Origin: DASVXQ01 sp046727955
Lineage (GTDB): Bacteria > Actinomycetota > CALGFH01
Assembly: GCA_046727955.1 (NCBI GenBank)
Contig: JBKPDO010000125.1
Coordinates: 1-19,763, forward strand
Length of the DNA stretch: 19,763 bases
Direction: 5' to 3'
The number at the start of each line of letters is the position of its first letter. The first letter of the stretch is position 1. The notes under the pieces are model-generated. The model ran no database searches, was not told where the DNA came from, and worked only from the letters and a program-made list of their open reading frames with translations. This document shows, piece after piece, positions 1-8,408 of the stretch. Both the position numbers and the translations under genes were made by a program.

Positions 1-103
1 TCCCCTCGACCGCAGGTTCCGCCAACCCGCTACTCCCGACACTGTCACAGCCACCCGCGATGATGAGACCTACCTCGCCCCCCAGACCATCACCCCCGCT
101 TTC

Positions 104-1231
104 TCAACAGGAGGCGCAGTATGAAGGCCGCTCGTTGTTGACCCCCAACCGGATGGCGGCCAGGATGCCGTGGCGGTGCTTGCGGATGGTGCCGGCGAGG
201 GTGACGAATGGCGCCAGGCGGCTGCGGCTGGCCTTGGCGCACCAGCGGTCCAGCAGCTGGGTCGTCTCGCTGGGGGTGAGGTCACCGGCGAAGACCTCGC
301 GCAGGCTCTCCTTGAGCGTGTAGGCACGCCAGGCCGCGCCGCCGTGCCGGCGCAGCCTGCGCAGCGTGGCGGCCTGCTCGCTGGTCAGGCGGTCGGGGCG
401 CTTGAGCAGCACCCAGCGGGCACCCTTGAACCGCCTGGCCTGGGCTGGGTCGACCGTGCGCAGCTGGTTCCAGACCTGCCGGCGGACCTGATCGAGCGCG
501 TCGGTGGCGAGCTTGACGACATGGAACGGGTCGATGCACACGGTGGCGCCTGGCGCCTTGGTCGTCACCGACTTCAAGAAGGCCGGGCCCATGTCGGTGG
601 AGACGGCGGCAAGCTTGGCTGCGCGGTCGGTGCCCAGTTCGGCGAAGAACCGGTCCAAGGTGGCGGTGTCCTTGCCCTCGGCGCCCCAGGCGACCTTGCC
701 GCTGCAATGATCGGTGACCAACGTGAGGTAGCGGTGGCCCTTGCGCCAGGCGACCTCGTCAACGCCGATCTCGAACAGTTCGTCCAGGCGGCGGTGGTCG
801 AGCCTGTCGACCACGACCCGCTGGCAGATCGCCCCGACCGTCTGCCAGGCGACCCGGACCAGCCGCCGGACCGCGGACTTGTCCATCCTGGTGGCCAGCC
901 ACGCCACCAGGTCCTCAAAGTCGCGGGTGAAGCCCGACTCGGGCCGGGCGAACGGCACGCCCTCGGTGCGCACCCCATGCGCAGGGCAGGCCAGCCGGCG
1001 CAGGCGTGCCTGGACGACCAGCCGCAGGCGGCCAAGGCCCAGGTGGCGCCAGGTCGAGTCCACGGTGCGGGTGTCGTAGCGCGCCTTGGTCGAGTACTGG
1101 CAGTCAGCGCACACCAGCCGGCAGCGGCGCAGCACGACAGTGACGGTGATCCGCGCCGGCTCGAACGAGACCTCGCGCACGGTGGTACCAGGCAGGGCCA
1201 GAAGACGGTTGAATGCAGCAGTGACGCGCAC
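104..1231 (-). pseudogene. ISL3-family transposase, C-terminally truncated
   Basis: This would be the DDE transposase of an ISL3-type insertion sequence. The chosen GTG start at 1231 has GGAGGT nine bases upstream; the frame is open further upstream, but that part is unlike a transposase. An N-terminal zinc-binding cluster is visible (Cys37, Cys41 and Cys44, with a CPAHG motif near residue 82). Catalytic-type acidic residues follow in IGVDEVAWRKG (Asp158) and STDMGPAF (Asp213). The frame reads as ISL3 up to HGILAAIRLGVNN, where the family normally continues with a conserved NGR-x-EG-x-N block and roughly 60 more residues. Here it ends after nine unrelated residues. The protein (375 aa) therefore lacks the last conserved acidic block and should be inactive. 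Family assignment is strong; the exact cause of truncation is inferred. Confidence 0.88.
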
Positions 1232-1364
1232 GGGCAGGTGACCTCCGGGTTGGGGCTGGATACCTACAACCCTACGGTCTGGCCCGTGCGCGTCGCGCAT
1301 CCGGCGCCTGCCACCTCGTCTGTGCAGCCCACCAGCACCTTCAGACCCAAGGACCTGAAGCGCA

Positions 1365-1387
1365 CCCACATTCACTTCAGGAGCCCC
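1365..1387 (-). repeat. Probable surviving terminal inverted repeat of the ISL3 element
   Basis: Read on the minus strand, this site begins GGGGCTCCTGAAGTGAATG, resembling the GGCTCTT-like ends of ISL3-family elements. It lies about 130 bases upstream of the transposase start, where a left end is expected. No matching copy is seen between positions 1 and 103 beyond the truncated 3' end, so only one end of the element remains. The family resemblance is from memory and was not aligned. Confidence 0.5.
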
Positions 1388-1493
1388 GTAATCCGTAATT
1401 TGCCTGCCGATGGTGGTCTGGTGGAGGCTACGCCCGAAACGGGGCCGGATGCTCTGGGGTCCGGCCCTCCGCCAGGCGTCACTTGGAGTCCGA

Positions 1494-1979
1494 ATGCTCA
1501 AGAAGCTAAAGGCAGTCAACAAGCTCGAGCAGAAGGCGTTTCTGCTCGGCGTCGTGCTCCTGGTCGGGCTGGCCACGCTCGGCTTCACGGCACTGGCGCA
1601 CGCCGACCAGGCCGACCCGATCAAGATTGTCCTGCTAGTCGACAACCCCAACGTCTCGTGCGAGTCGCCGGTGCCGGGCCCCTTGGACGTAGGGCAGCAG
1701 GGTCAGACGATCACCGTCTCCGCCGAGGACCCCATCGACTTCGTGACGGTGAAGTCCAATCCCGACGCCGAGGTCGTGTCCGCTCAGTTCGATACCTTCG
1801 AGGGGCAGATCACGCTGTCGAAGAACATCACGGGATACGTCGTCTGGACCTGCCCGCCGACTACCACCACGTCGCCTACGTCCACGACCGAGGCGCCGAC
1901 CAGCACCACCCCGATCTCCACCACCACGACCGAGGCGCCGACCAGCACCACCGCGTCGCCCACGTCCACGATTGCATAG
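1494..1979 (+). CDS. Small secreted protein with Thr/Pro-rich tail, unknown function
   Basis: A protein of 161 aa. ATG at 1494 is chosen because GGAG lies five bases upstream and because it places a typical signal peptide at the N-terminus: basic residues (MLKKLK), then a hydrophobic stretch around residues 18-34, then an AHA-DQ cleavage-like site. The frame is open further upstream to 1410 but without these features. The mature part (about 85 residues) has two cysteines, in NVSCES and VVWTC, that could pair. It ends in a low-complexity tail of TTT-SPTSTTEAP-type repeats. Such tails are often surface-exposed or O-glycosylated spacers. A nearly identical style of tail ends the haloperoxidase-like protein downstream, suggesting shared cell-surface location. 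I do not recognise the central domain. Confidence 0.72.
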   Translation: MLKKLKAVNKLEQKAFLLGVVLLVGLATLGFTALAHADQADPIKIVLLVDNPNVSCESPVPGPLDVGQQGQTITVSAEDPIDFVTVKSNPDAEVVSAQFDTFEGQITLSKNITGYVVWTCPPTTTTSPTSTTEAPTSTTPISTTTTEAPTSTTASPTSTIA

Positions 1980-2861
1980 GGACCCTGCACCTCGCGCGGC
2001 TGGCAGAGCCATCCGATGCCGAGCCGCTCATGGGGCCGCGCACAAGGGAGCTCAGCGCAACCCCTGACCTGATGCGGACGGCGCACCCGGCCCGGTTGGC
2101 CGCTGCCACCACACGGCAGGTGTCGCGGCGGCCGAGCTCAGCCTCATCCCGTCCTGGGCCAGGTGTCTCGCTGGCAACCGTGGAGCGCAAACCGGAGGGC
2201 GCCGGCACGCGCCTGCCCTGGGCCGTGCAGCATCGCGTTGCCGTCCGGGGCCTGAGCCCATCAACCGGAGTGCTCCTCAGCGGCGCGTCCGCCAGCGACG
2301 ACCGATTGGCCGATGCAATATCGATGGCCCCGAACTGGGCGTAGGCGTCCTCGGCGTACGGCCGACGATGGCTGGGTGAGGTCGGGATCGTGTCGTTCCC
2401 AGGTTTGCATGGTCGAAGGTTCGGCGCAGAACGTCCAAAACGACCACACTGGAGACGTTACCGACCTCGCGCACCTGCCGACAGACGGCTGGCCGCCGCC
2501 GCTGCTCGCCGTCGTCGCGCTCGCGCTGGCCATGGTCGTGGCGCTCGCCTCTGCGCACAGCGCACCATCGCCGACCGCAACTGCGTCGCCGCCATCGTCA
2601 TCATGGCAGCGTTTCGGTGCGCCAACCGACGCCCGATCTGGGTGGACAGCCAGAAATCGACAGAACTCGGCAGGTTCTCTTTGGGACCAGAGCGGGTCAT
2701 CCCATTCGTCCCGGTCGAGTTGCCGGAAAGTCCGATGCAAACAGTCGCGCGCTGCCGCTTGCGGCGGTATCGACGTCGTCGTCGCTTTTGCAGGAGCCGT
2801 CATCACTCGCGTAAATTCCGCGCCCGACACGAACGCCCAGATCAGCGAGGAGTTTCGTCTC
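1980..2861. other. Long gap with no recognisable gene
   Basis: About 880 bases separate the two secreted-protein genes. Open frames exist on both strands because of high GC, but none shows a family I recognise, a convincing ribosome site or conserved motifs. One frame from ATG 2409 contains a hydrophobic alanine/valine stretch followed by a Ser/Pro-rich segment and runs in phase into the haloperoxidase gene. It could be a decayed exported protein, but nothing else supports it. Promoters for the haloperoxidase-like gene presumably lie here. Confidence 0.4.
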
Positions 2862-4628
2862 GTGCCCAAGCACCGCAGCGGTGCCTTGGCCCTCGCCCTC
2901 GCCACCGGCGTGGCGATCGCGCTGGTCGTGACCAGTCTCGGTCCGGTCCGGTCAGCCCTCGCCGGCAGTTCCAAGCCGCCCCCGTCGCCAGGGTCCGGGA
3001 TGCCGATGGGGCCAAAGTCGCTGTTCAACTTCAGCCAGTGGGGGCCGTCGCCCAGCGACAACGTGGTGCTGAAGTGGGACGAGCAGACCCTGGCCGAGGT
3101 CCGGGCGACCAAGCCGCCCCCGACGGTGGTGGCCCGCGCCCTGGCGGAGGTCCACACCGCCATGTTCGACGCGTGGGCGGCCTACGACAACGTCGCCGTC
3201 GGCACGATATTCGGCGGGACCCTACGGCGTCCCGCCGCGGAGCGCACCGACAACTACAAGTCCATGGCCAGCAGCTACGCGGCCTACCGGGTGCTGCTGG
3301 ACCTGTTCCCGACCCGCTCGGCCGACATGGTCGGGCTGATGACCGGGCTGGGCTACGACCCCAACAACAGCTCCACCGACACCACTACCCCCCAAGGGAT
3401 CGGCAACACGGTGGCAGCCGCCGTGATCCAGTACCGCCACAACGACGGCGCCAACCAGCTCGGCGACCTGAACGGCGGGGCGCCCTACTCCGACTACACC
3501 GGCTACACCCCGGTCAACGCCTGGAACCAGGTCAACGACGTCTACCGCTGGCAGCCGCTGTGCGTGCCGACGCCCGCGCCGGGGGCCACCACCTGCTCCG
3601 GGAGCGTGCAGCGGTTCGCCACCCCGCAGTGGGGGCAGGTCAAGTCGTTCGCGCTGGGTGATAACCCGGGGCAGTTCGGGCCACCCACGATGGACCGCTC
3701 GCACCTGCCGGCCGAGGCCCAGGATCTCGTCGACACCCAGGCCAAGCTGACCGACCTGCAGAAGACGATCACCTACTATTGGGCCGACGGGCCATCCACC
3801 GAGCTGCCCCCCGGCCACTGGGCGATGTTCGCCCAGGCCGCCGCCCGGGCCGCCGGCCTGTCCCTGGACGCCACCACCAAGGGCTTCTTCGCGCTCGGCA
3901 ACGCGCTGCTGGACGCCAGCATTGCCACCTGGAACGCCAAGCGCGAGCAGGACACTGTGCGGCCGATCACCTACATCCGCTGGCTGTATGCGGGCAAGAC
4001 GATCAGGGGCTGGGGCGGCCCAGGCAAGGGGACCATCAGCGAGAACGGCGCAAACTGGATCCCCTACCAGGCGTTGAGCGTGGTCACCCCGCCGTTTGCC
4101 GAATACACCTCCGGGCACTCCGCCTTTTCCGGGGCGGCCAGCCAGGTGTTCGACGACTTCGCCGGCGGCTCCTGGTCGTTTGGGGTCGGCCTGAACGTCA
4201 CGATCGCCAAGGGCAGCTCGACCATCGAGCCGGGGCTCGTGCCCAAGAACACGACCACGCTGAGCTGGAAGAGCTTTGACGATGCGGCCGACCAGGCCGG
4301 GCTGTCCCGCCGCTACGGCGGCATCCACTTCCACGACGGCGACTACAACGGCCGGGCCCTTGGCCACGCGATCGGCGATGCAGTATGGGCCAAGGCACAG
4401 ACCTACATCAACGGTACGGCCGTCATCCCCACCACCACGACCACGGCCGCGCCCACAACCACCACGGAGGCGCCTACCACGACCACGGAGGCGCCGACCA
4501 CTACGGACGTGCCCACGACCACAGAAACCCCCACCACGACCACAGAGGCGCCTACGACGACCACGGAGGCGCCCACCACTACGGACGTGCCCACGACCAC
4601 AGAGGCGCCCACGAGTACGACCGGCTGA
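2862..4628 (+). CDS. Secreted vanadium-dependent haloperoxidase / PAP2-superfamily protein
   Basis: A protein of 588 aa. GTG at 2862 is chosen over in-frame upstream starts because GAGGAG lies nine bases before it and a hydrophobic export signal follows (about residues 9-30, ending near SALAGSS). The active-site set of the vanadium haloperoxidase/acid phosphatase fold is complete: Lys360 and Arg367 in KREQDTVRP, Ser417-Gly418-His419 in YTSGHSAFSGA, and Arg483 with His489 in RRYGGIHFHDGD. These residues bind vanadate or phosphate and supply the catalytic histidine. Known members oxidise halides with peroxide or hydrolyse phosphate esters; sequence alone does not say which. The C-terminus is a Thr/Pro-rich tail of about 65 residues built from 78-base repeats, suggesting display outside the cell. 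It converges on the integrase remnant. Confidence 0.9.
   Translation: MPKHRSGALALALATGVAIALVVTSLGPVRSALAGSSKPPPSPGSGMPMGPKSLFNFSQWGPSPSDNVVLKWDEQTLAEVRATKPPPTVVARALAEVHTAMFDAWAAYDNVAVGTIFGGTLRRPAAERTDNYKSMASSYAAYRVLLDLFPTRSADMVGLMTGLGYDPNNSSTDTTTPQGIGNTVAAAVIQYRHNDGANQLGDLNGGAPYSDYTGYTPVNAWNQVNDVYRWQPLCVPTPAPGATTCSGSVQRFATPQWGQVKSFALGDNPGQFGPPTMDRSHLPAEAQDLVDTQAKLTDLQKTITYYWADGPSTELPPGHWAMFAQAAARAAGLSLDATTKGFFALGNALLDASIATWNAKREQDTVRPITYIRWLYAGKTIRGWGGPGKGTISENGANWIPYQALSVVTPPFAEYTSGHSAFSGAASQVFDDFAGGSWSFGVGLNVTIAKGSSTIEPGLVPKNTTTLSWKSFDDAADQAGLSRRYGGIHFHDGDYNGRALGHAIGDAVWAKAQTYINGTAVIPTTTTTAAPTTTTEAPTTTTEAPTTTDVPTTTETPTTTTEAPTTTTEAPTTTDVPTTTEAPTSTTG
4467..4622 (+). repeat. 78-bp tandem repeat encoding the Thr/Pro tail
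   Basis: Two diverged copies of a 78-base unit lie end to end, seen from GAGGCG recurring at 4467 and 4545 with the same downstream order. Each unit encodes four or so TTTEAPT, TTDVPT and TTETPT-type blocks. A related, shorter set occurs at 1855-1975 at the end of the small secreted protein. Repeats like this can change copy number and so change tail length. Confidence 0.8.
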
Positions 4629-4744
4629 GCGCTCACCCCTGCTGACCAGCCGCAGGTGACCACCCTCGCCTCGGTCAGAGGCAGATTGTTGGCGCCTGGG
4701 CCCGGAGTGGGTGGTTCGCGTTTTGGGATGTCATGTCCACCATG

Positions 4745-4767
4745 GGAGCAGGTCACTGACCTGCTCC
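4745..4767. terminator. 23-bp palindrome, possible bidirectional terminator or recombination site
   Basis: Perfect 11-base arms (GGAGCAGGTCA and its complement) flank a single central C, followed by TTT on the plus strand. It sits between the convergent haloperoxidase and integrase genes. As RNA it would fold with a ten-base stem and three-base loop. A terminator role fits the convergent layout. A role at the integrase attachment site is an alternative that cannot be separated from sequence alone. Confidence 0.5.
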
Positions 4768-6060
4768 TTTCGCTATCTGGACGACCACCGGGGGCACTGT
4801 CGGGCCGCATCGGGGCCGTCTGCGCCTCCGCGCGGGCTCGTTGGTGGACCTGCTCGAGGCGGTCGGCGAGCGAGTCGAGCTCGTCGGGGTACAGGTGCCC
4901 GTAGCGGTTCAAGGTCTGCATCGCGTCCTTGTGGCCGAGCTGCTTCTGCAGCGCCTTGATCGAGGCGCCCTCGCGGATCAGCAGGCTCGCGGCCGTGTGG
5001 CGAAGGTCATGCACGCGCAGCGTCGCCGGCAGCCCGGCGCGGACGGCGGCCGGCTTGAACTGGCGCTCCCCGAAGTGGTGCTCGCGCAGCGGCCCACCCT
5101 TGGGCGCGGTGAACACCAGCGCGTCGGGGCGTGCGGGCGGCCGGCCAGGTAGGCGCCCAGCTCCTCAGCGAGGAACCGGTGGAGCCGCACGGTGCGGCGC
5201 TCGTGGTTCTTCGGCGTGCCCCAGACCAGCCGCCCGTTCACCTCGCCGAGGTGCTCGGCGACCCGCACCGTGCCGCGGAGCAGATCCAGCCGCTTGACCC
5301 TGAGCCCGGTCAGCTCGCCGGGACGCAGGCCCGTGTAGGCGCCAACCAGGACGAGCAGCCGGTAGCGCGGGTCGATGACCTCGGCGAGCTGCTCGACCTC
5401 GACCGCGGTCAGGAAGTGCATCTCGACCTCGGGCCGGCGGGGGAGCCCGCGCATGCCGGCGGCGACGTTGCGGGCGAGCCGGTTCGCCTCGACCGCAGAG
5501 CCGAGCACCTGCGATAACACGGCGTGCGCGTTGCGGACGCGGGAGGCGCCGAGACCGCTCTCGACCAGGCCGGCGACCCACTCGCGGACCGCGAGGCGGT
5601 CGAGCCCTGCCAGGGTCACGGCGCCGAAGGCGGGGAGCACCTGGCCGTCGAGGAGCTGCCGGTAGTAATGGCGCGTCGAGGGCTTGAGCGCCGCCGTGGT
5701 CTTGTACCACCGCTCGGCCCACTCGCCGAGGGCGACCTTGCCGGCGGTCGGGTCGACGTAGGCGCCGCGGAGCTTGGAGTCCTCGAGCGAGAGCAGGAAC
5801 CGGTCGGCGTCGAGCTTGCGGGCGAACGTCTTGGCGTGCTCGGCGCCGGCCGGGTCGCGCCACCTGGCCCGCCACGTCTCCCGGTCGTCGGTGGCGGCGC
5901 GCCAGCGCGGGCAGCCGCAGCCGTCGACGGTGCAGGCGACCTTGGCGCTCTTGCCGTGCCTGGTGAAGCGATGGGCGCAGCCGTCCCGGGCGCATGGCTT
6001 TCGGTGGTGACGTTCGACGTGGGCCATCCTCGCCCGGCCTCCTCGCGTTCGACCTGCTGG

Positions 6061-6120
6061 CCACTAAAGCACAGCTCTATGCTATGCTACCGATCACCGC
6101 TTATCAGCGGTTGTTAGTGG
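6061..6120. promoter_or_regulatory. Divergent integrase/excisionase control region with inverted repeats
   Basis: The gap between the divergent integrase and excisionase-like genes has outer inverted repeats CCACTAA (6061-6067) and TTAGTGG (6114-6120). An inner one, ACCGC-TTATCA-GCGGT, lies near 6096-6111, and a TATGCTATGCTA segment is the most AT-rich stretch nearby. This is a plausible place for back-to-back promoters and an operator, perhaps for the excisionase-like protein. Promoter boxes were not assigned with confidence. Confidence 0.45.
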
Positions 6121-6146
6121 TAGCCACCCAGGCAGAAGGGATGCAG

Positions 6147-6332
6147 ATGGAGCCGCTGCTCACGGCCGAGGAGCTGGCCGAGATGTTCAGGGTGCGGGTC
6201 GAGACCGTCCACCAGTGGCGCTGGCAGGGCAAGGGCCCGCGCGCCATCAAGTCCGGCCGGCGGTTCCTGCGATACCGGACGAGCACCGTTGCCCGAGGAC
6301 CAGGCCGAGCGACGGGGCGACGGCGCTCGTAG
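6147..6332 (+). CDS. Excisionase-like helix-turn-helix protein with damaged C-terminus
   Basis: A 61-aa protein. ATG at 6147 is preferred to ATG at 6141 because AGAAGGG lies six bases before it. Residues 1-40 (LLTAEELAEMF, VETVHQWRWQGKGP, SGRRFLRYR) match the AlpA/MerR-like winged helix of actinobacterial excisionases, which bind DNA next to the integrase site and steer excision. Family members normally continue after RYR with a V-x-x-WLE helix. Here the frame goes on as a basic tail, while the expected EDQAERRGDGARR continues one base out of phase from 6295. A small deletion near 6290 therefore seems to have removed the WL segment and shifted the frame. It diverges from the broken integrase, so the pair is probably no longer functional. 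Confidence 0.65.
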   Translation: MEPLLTAEELAEMFRVRVETVHQWRWQGKGPRAIKSGRRFLRYRTSTVARGPGRATGRRRS

Positions 6333-7309
6333 GCGCCCTGGCCGCGCTGCGCACCCCGTCAGGGCGGCGGCTCGGCGAGGCTGCGCAGCGCGGCGACCCG
6401 GCCGCGTGGTGGCGGACGTTCGCCCAGGCGGCCGCGCCGACCGAGCGGCCGGGTAGCGGGAACGGACAGTAGTAGCAGTACTTCGTTAGGTCCAGCCGCG
6501 GTGCCGCCTGGATGAGAGGCTCGAACCCGCCGTCGGACTCCTCCAACGGCGCAGGTTGTCGCCGTAAAGGCGCGTCGACCTGCAGATTCATCCTCCTGTC
6601 GTGACCGCTCGTGCCCGCCGAGAACCCGGGGTTCCCGCTGTCATGCGGACCCAGCGCGGACCATTGCGGTTCCGGTCCCGTCTGGTCGCGGACGCCTCCG
6701 CCGCTCCGATCCTCCGCGACCAGGGACCGGAGCGGCCGGCCGGGCACGGCAAGGCCGATGTAGGCCTCGACCACGACCGCATCCTTATCAGGACTGTCCG
6801 GGTAATGCGTTCATCCTGGCCGAGGGAAGACGGCTAGCTCATGGGGAGCATGGACATGACCGTGGTTGCCCGCCGGGTACCGTGCGTGTCCATCCGATGT
6901 GGCACGCGGGTGGCACGGCCGCCGAGAACCACGGTGGATCTTGCGCGGCAGCAGCGGTTCCAGCTCGCGCGACGGGTGAGGCTCCCGCGGGTGATTGCCT
7001 GCCTCGTTGGCAAGCGCCCCTCGGGCGCGCGGCAGGTAGTGGATGGTCACCTCGGGGGGTGCATCGACTGCGATGCATGCCACGGCCGATGGTCCCGTGC
7101 AACGAGGGATGATCGCCTCTATTGTCCAGGCCCCGCAGCGTCCATTACGGGGTTGGTAGGCCCGGAGGGGAGGTGACCTTACGAGGGCGTTGCTGACCGT
7201 GCAGGCGGGTGGTGGTACCGGACGAGGCGGGGATGGCCGCAGCTGTCTGCGGCGTCGTGTTGGTCTCCCGGAGACGAGTTGGCGGTAACCGAGCGACAGG
7301 AGGGGGACG
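6333..7309. other. Gap without recognisable genes
   Basis: Nearly 1 kb between the excisionase-like gene and the small-enzyme operon. Open frames on both strands show no recognised domain and no convincing start. One imperfect hairpin is present at 6551-6583. It probably represents scarred DNA between the integrase module and the cargo. Confidence 0.4.
6551..6583. repeat. Imperfect inverted repeat (hairpin)
   Basis: Arms starting GCAGGTTGTCGC and ending GCGTCGACCTGC pair over 12 positions, with one mismatch and one G-T pair, around a nine-base loop. It lies in a gene-poor stretch near the excisionase-like gene. No U-tract follows. Function unknown; an attachment-site arm or a transcript end are possibilities. 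Confidence 0.35.
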
Positions 7310-7666
7310 ATGAGCCCGCTAGAAGTACGAGCGCGGCTGAAGGTTCGCGATGGGAAGCTGGAGGGGTTCAAGCGGCAAGCGGCTGAGCTGATGCGGCAGG
7401 CCAAGGAGAAGGACACCGGAACGCTCGCCTACGACTGGTTTCTGAGCAAAGACGGGACGGAGTGCGAGGTCCGCGAAGCCTATGTGGATTCGGATGCTTT
7501 TATCGAGCATGCGTTCAACGTCCGCGAGGCTCGGGACACCCTATTCGGCGAATTCGCCTACGACCACAAGATGGCGGTGTACGGCGACCCGTCGCCTCGG
7601 CTTGTCGAATTGTTCGACAGGCTGGGGGGTGAACGTCACGTGGTTTGCCCTTCTCCAGGCGCTTGA
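7310..7666 (+). CDS. Antibiotic biosynthesis monooxygenase-fold (putative quinol monooxygenase) protein
   Basis: A 118-aa protein preceded by AGGAGGGGG four bases before the ATG. Length and motifs fit the small dimeric alpha/beta-barrel ABM family: an N-terminal strand (EVRARLKVRDGK), a helix (GFKRQAAELMRQAKE), then TLAYDWFLSKDGTECEV and REAYVDSDAFIEHAF. Members oxidise quinols or polyketides without a cofactor, or degrade haem, and many have unknown substrates; none can be assigned here. The last dozen residues are not conserved in the family. It is the first gene of a plus-strand run, about 210 bases ahead of the CoA-binding gene, and may be co-transcribed with it. Confidence 0.8.
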   Translation: MSPLEVRARLKVRDGKLEGFKRQAAELMRQAKEKDTGTLAYDWFLSKDGTECEVREAYVDSDAFIEHAFNVREARDTLFGEFAYDHKMAVYGDPSPRLVELFDRLGGERHVVCPSPGA

Positions 7667-7876
7667 GCCTGCGAGTGTCGACTGACCCAGGCTGGAGCGG
7701 ATCGGAGCCTCGAGGGGCCCGAGCGGACCAGCGTCCATTGAGTGAGGCTCGGGGATGCCCGAAGGGAGTCGTCTGTGTCAGTACGGCTCGTCGCGACCGT
7801 CGGGCGGGAAGGTGGGCGAGGCAGCGGGCAGAGCTCCAGGAGACGCGGAGAGCTGACCGAAGAGAAGGGAGGAGCC

Positions 7877-8347
7877 ATGCAGAGCATCAAAGAGGCGGCA
7901 TCGGCGTTCCTGGCCAACAAGCGAGTGGCGGTCACGGGGGTGTCCCGCACGCCCAAGGGGCATGGGAGCAACCTCGTGTACCAGCGGCTGCGCCAGCGTG
8001 GCTACCAGGTCTTCGCGGTCAACCCGAACGCGGACGAGGTCGAGGGGGATCGGTGCTATCAGGATCTGAAATCGATCCCCGGCGGGGTCCAGGCGGTCGT
8101 GATCGGAACACGGCCCGAGATCGCCAAGGACACCATGCGCGAGTGCGCCGAGCTTGGCATCAAGCACGTGTGGATGCATCGTGGCCCCGGCGCGGGCAGC
8201 GTCTCGGACGCCGCCACCGAGTACGGCCGGCAGCACGGCATCACCGTGATCGATGGAGGCTGTCCCCTGATGTTTGGGCCCACCGCCGATTTCGGGCACA
8301 GGATCATGCGCTTCGTGCTCGCCGGGCACGTGCCGAAGCAGGTGTGA
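7877..8347 (+). CDS. CoA-binding domain protein (Rossmann-like, YccU type)
   Basis: A 156-aa protein with GGGAGGAG directly upstream of the ATG. It is almost entirely one CoA_binding_2 domain: VAVTGVSRTPKGHGSNLVYQ gives the nucleotide-binding loop, YQVFAVNPNADEVEG the second strand, then AVVIGTRPEIAKDTMREC, HVWMHRGPG and GITVIDGGCPLMFGP. The family resembles the CoA-binding part of succinyl-CoA and acetyl-CoA synthetases but lacks a catalytic ligase part, and its physiological role is usually unknown. Its position between an ABM protein and a SnoaL-like protein, close to an acyl-CoA synthetase remnant and an acyltransferase, suggests a role in acyl-CoA handling. That is inference from context. 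Confidence 0.88.
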   Translation: MQSIKEAASAFLANKRVAVTGVSRTPKGHGSNLVYQRLRQRGYQVFAVNPNADEVEGDRCYQDLKSIPGGVQAVVIGTRPEIAKDTMRECAELGIKHVWMHRGPGAGSVSDAATEYGRQHGITVIDGGCPLMFGPTADFGHRIMRFVLAGHVPKQV

Positions 8348-8408
8348 ACCAGCGCGCGGTCGGTCAGTGTGACCCTTCGAGCGCGACGTCAAGAGAGAGG
8401 AGAAGACA

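Larger units (their letters stand above)
4403..6027 (-). pseudogene. Tyrosine-type site-specific recombinase (integrase), frameshifted
   Basis: An actinobacterial phage/ICE-type integrase. ATG at 6027 has AGGAGG ten bases upstream. The N-terminus (residues 1-60) is cysteine-rich with an arm-binding look. Residues about 100-195 form the SAM-like core-binding domain (EWAERWYKTTAALKPSTRHYY). The catalytic domain begins near 205, with Arg235 in YTGLRPGEL and a lysine in TPKNHERR. Around 5126-5129 the frame breaks in a G4 run; adding one base restores PDALVFTAPKGG. The second frame then carries HDLRHTAAS, LGHKDAMQ and the tyrosine in LNRYGHLYPDE. All catalytic residues are thus present, but in two frames. 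The second frame has no stop until 4403, inside the antisense of the haloperoxidase tail; integrase-like sequence ends near 4790. The native 3' end may be lost. Confidence 0.85.

Noticed and set aside
170..2344. Very long plus-strand open frame (724 codons)
   Set aside because: It is the antisense shadow of the ISL3 transposase and then runs through the secreted-protein gene in another frame; no domain, and GC-rich DNA favours stop-free frames.
2409..2861. Plus-strand frame from ATG 2409 as a separate gene or N-terminal extension of the haloperoxidase
   Set aside because: The haloperoxidase has its own ribosome site and signal peptide at 2862; the upstream frame has no recognisable domain.
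3222..4367. Long minus-strand frame opposite the haloperoxidase gene
   Set aside because: The plus strand carries a complete, motif-confirmed enzyme; the antisense protein is low complexity without any domain.
6505..6545. tRNA-like T-arm (GGGTTCGAGCC on the minus strand) as a possible attachment site
   Set aside because: The T-stem does not pair properly and no anticodon or D-arm or acceptor can be placed around it.
6841..7176. Small plus-strand frame with CIDCDACHG cysteine cluster
   Set aside because: The cysteines come from a local near-palindromic GCATCGACTGCGATGCATGC-like run; no ribosome site or family match.
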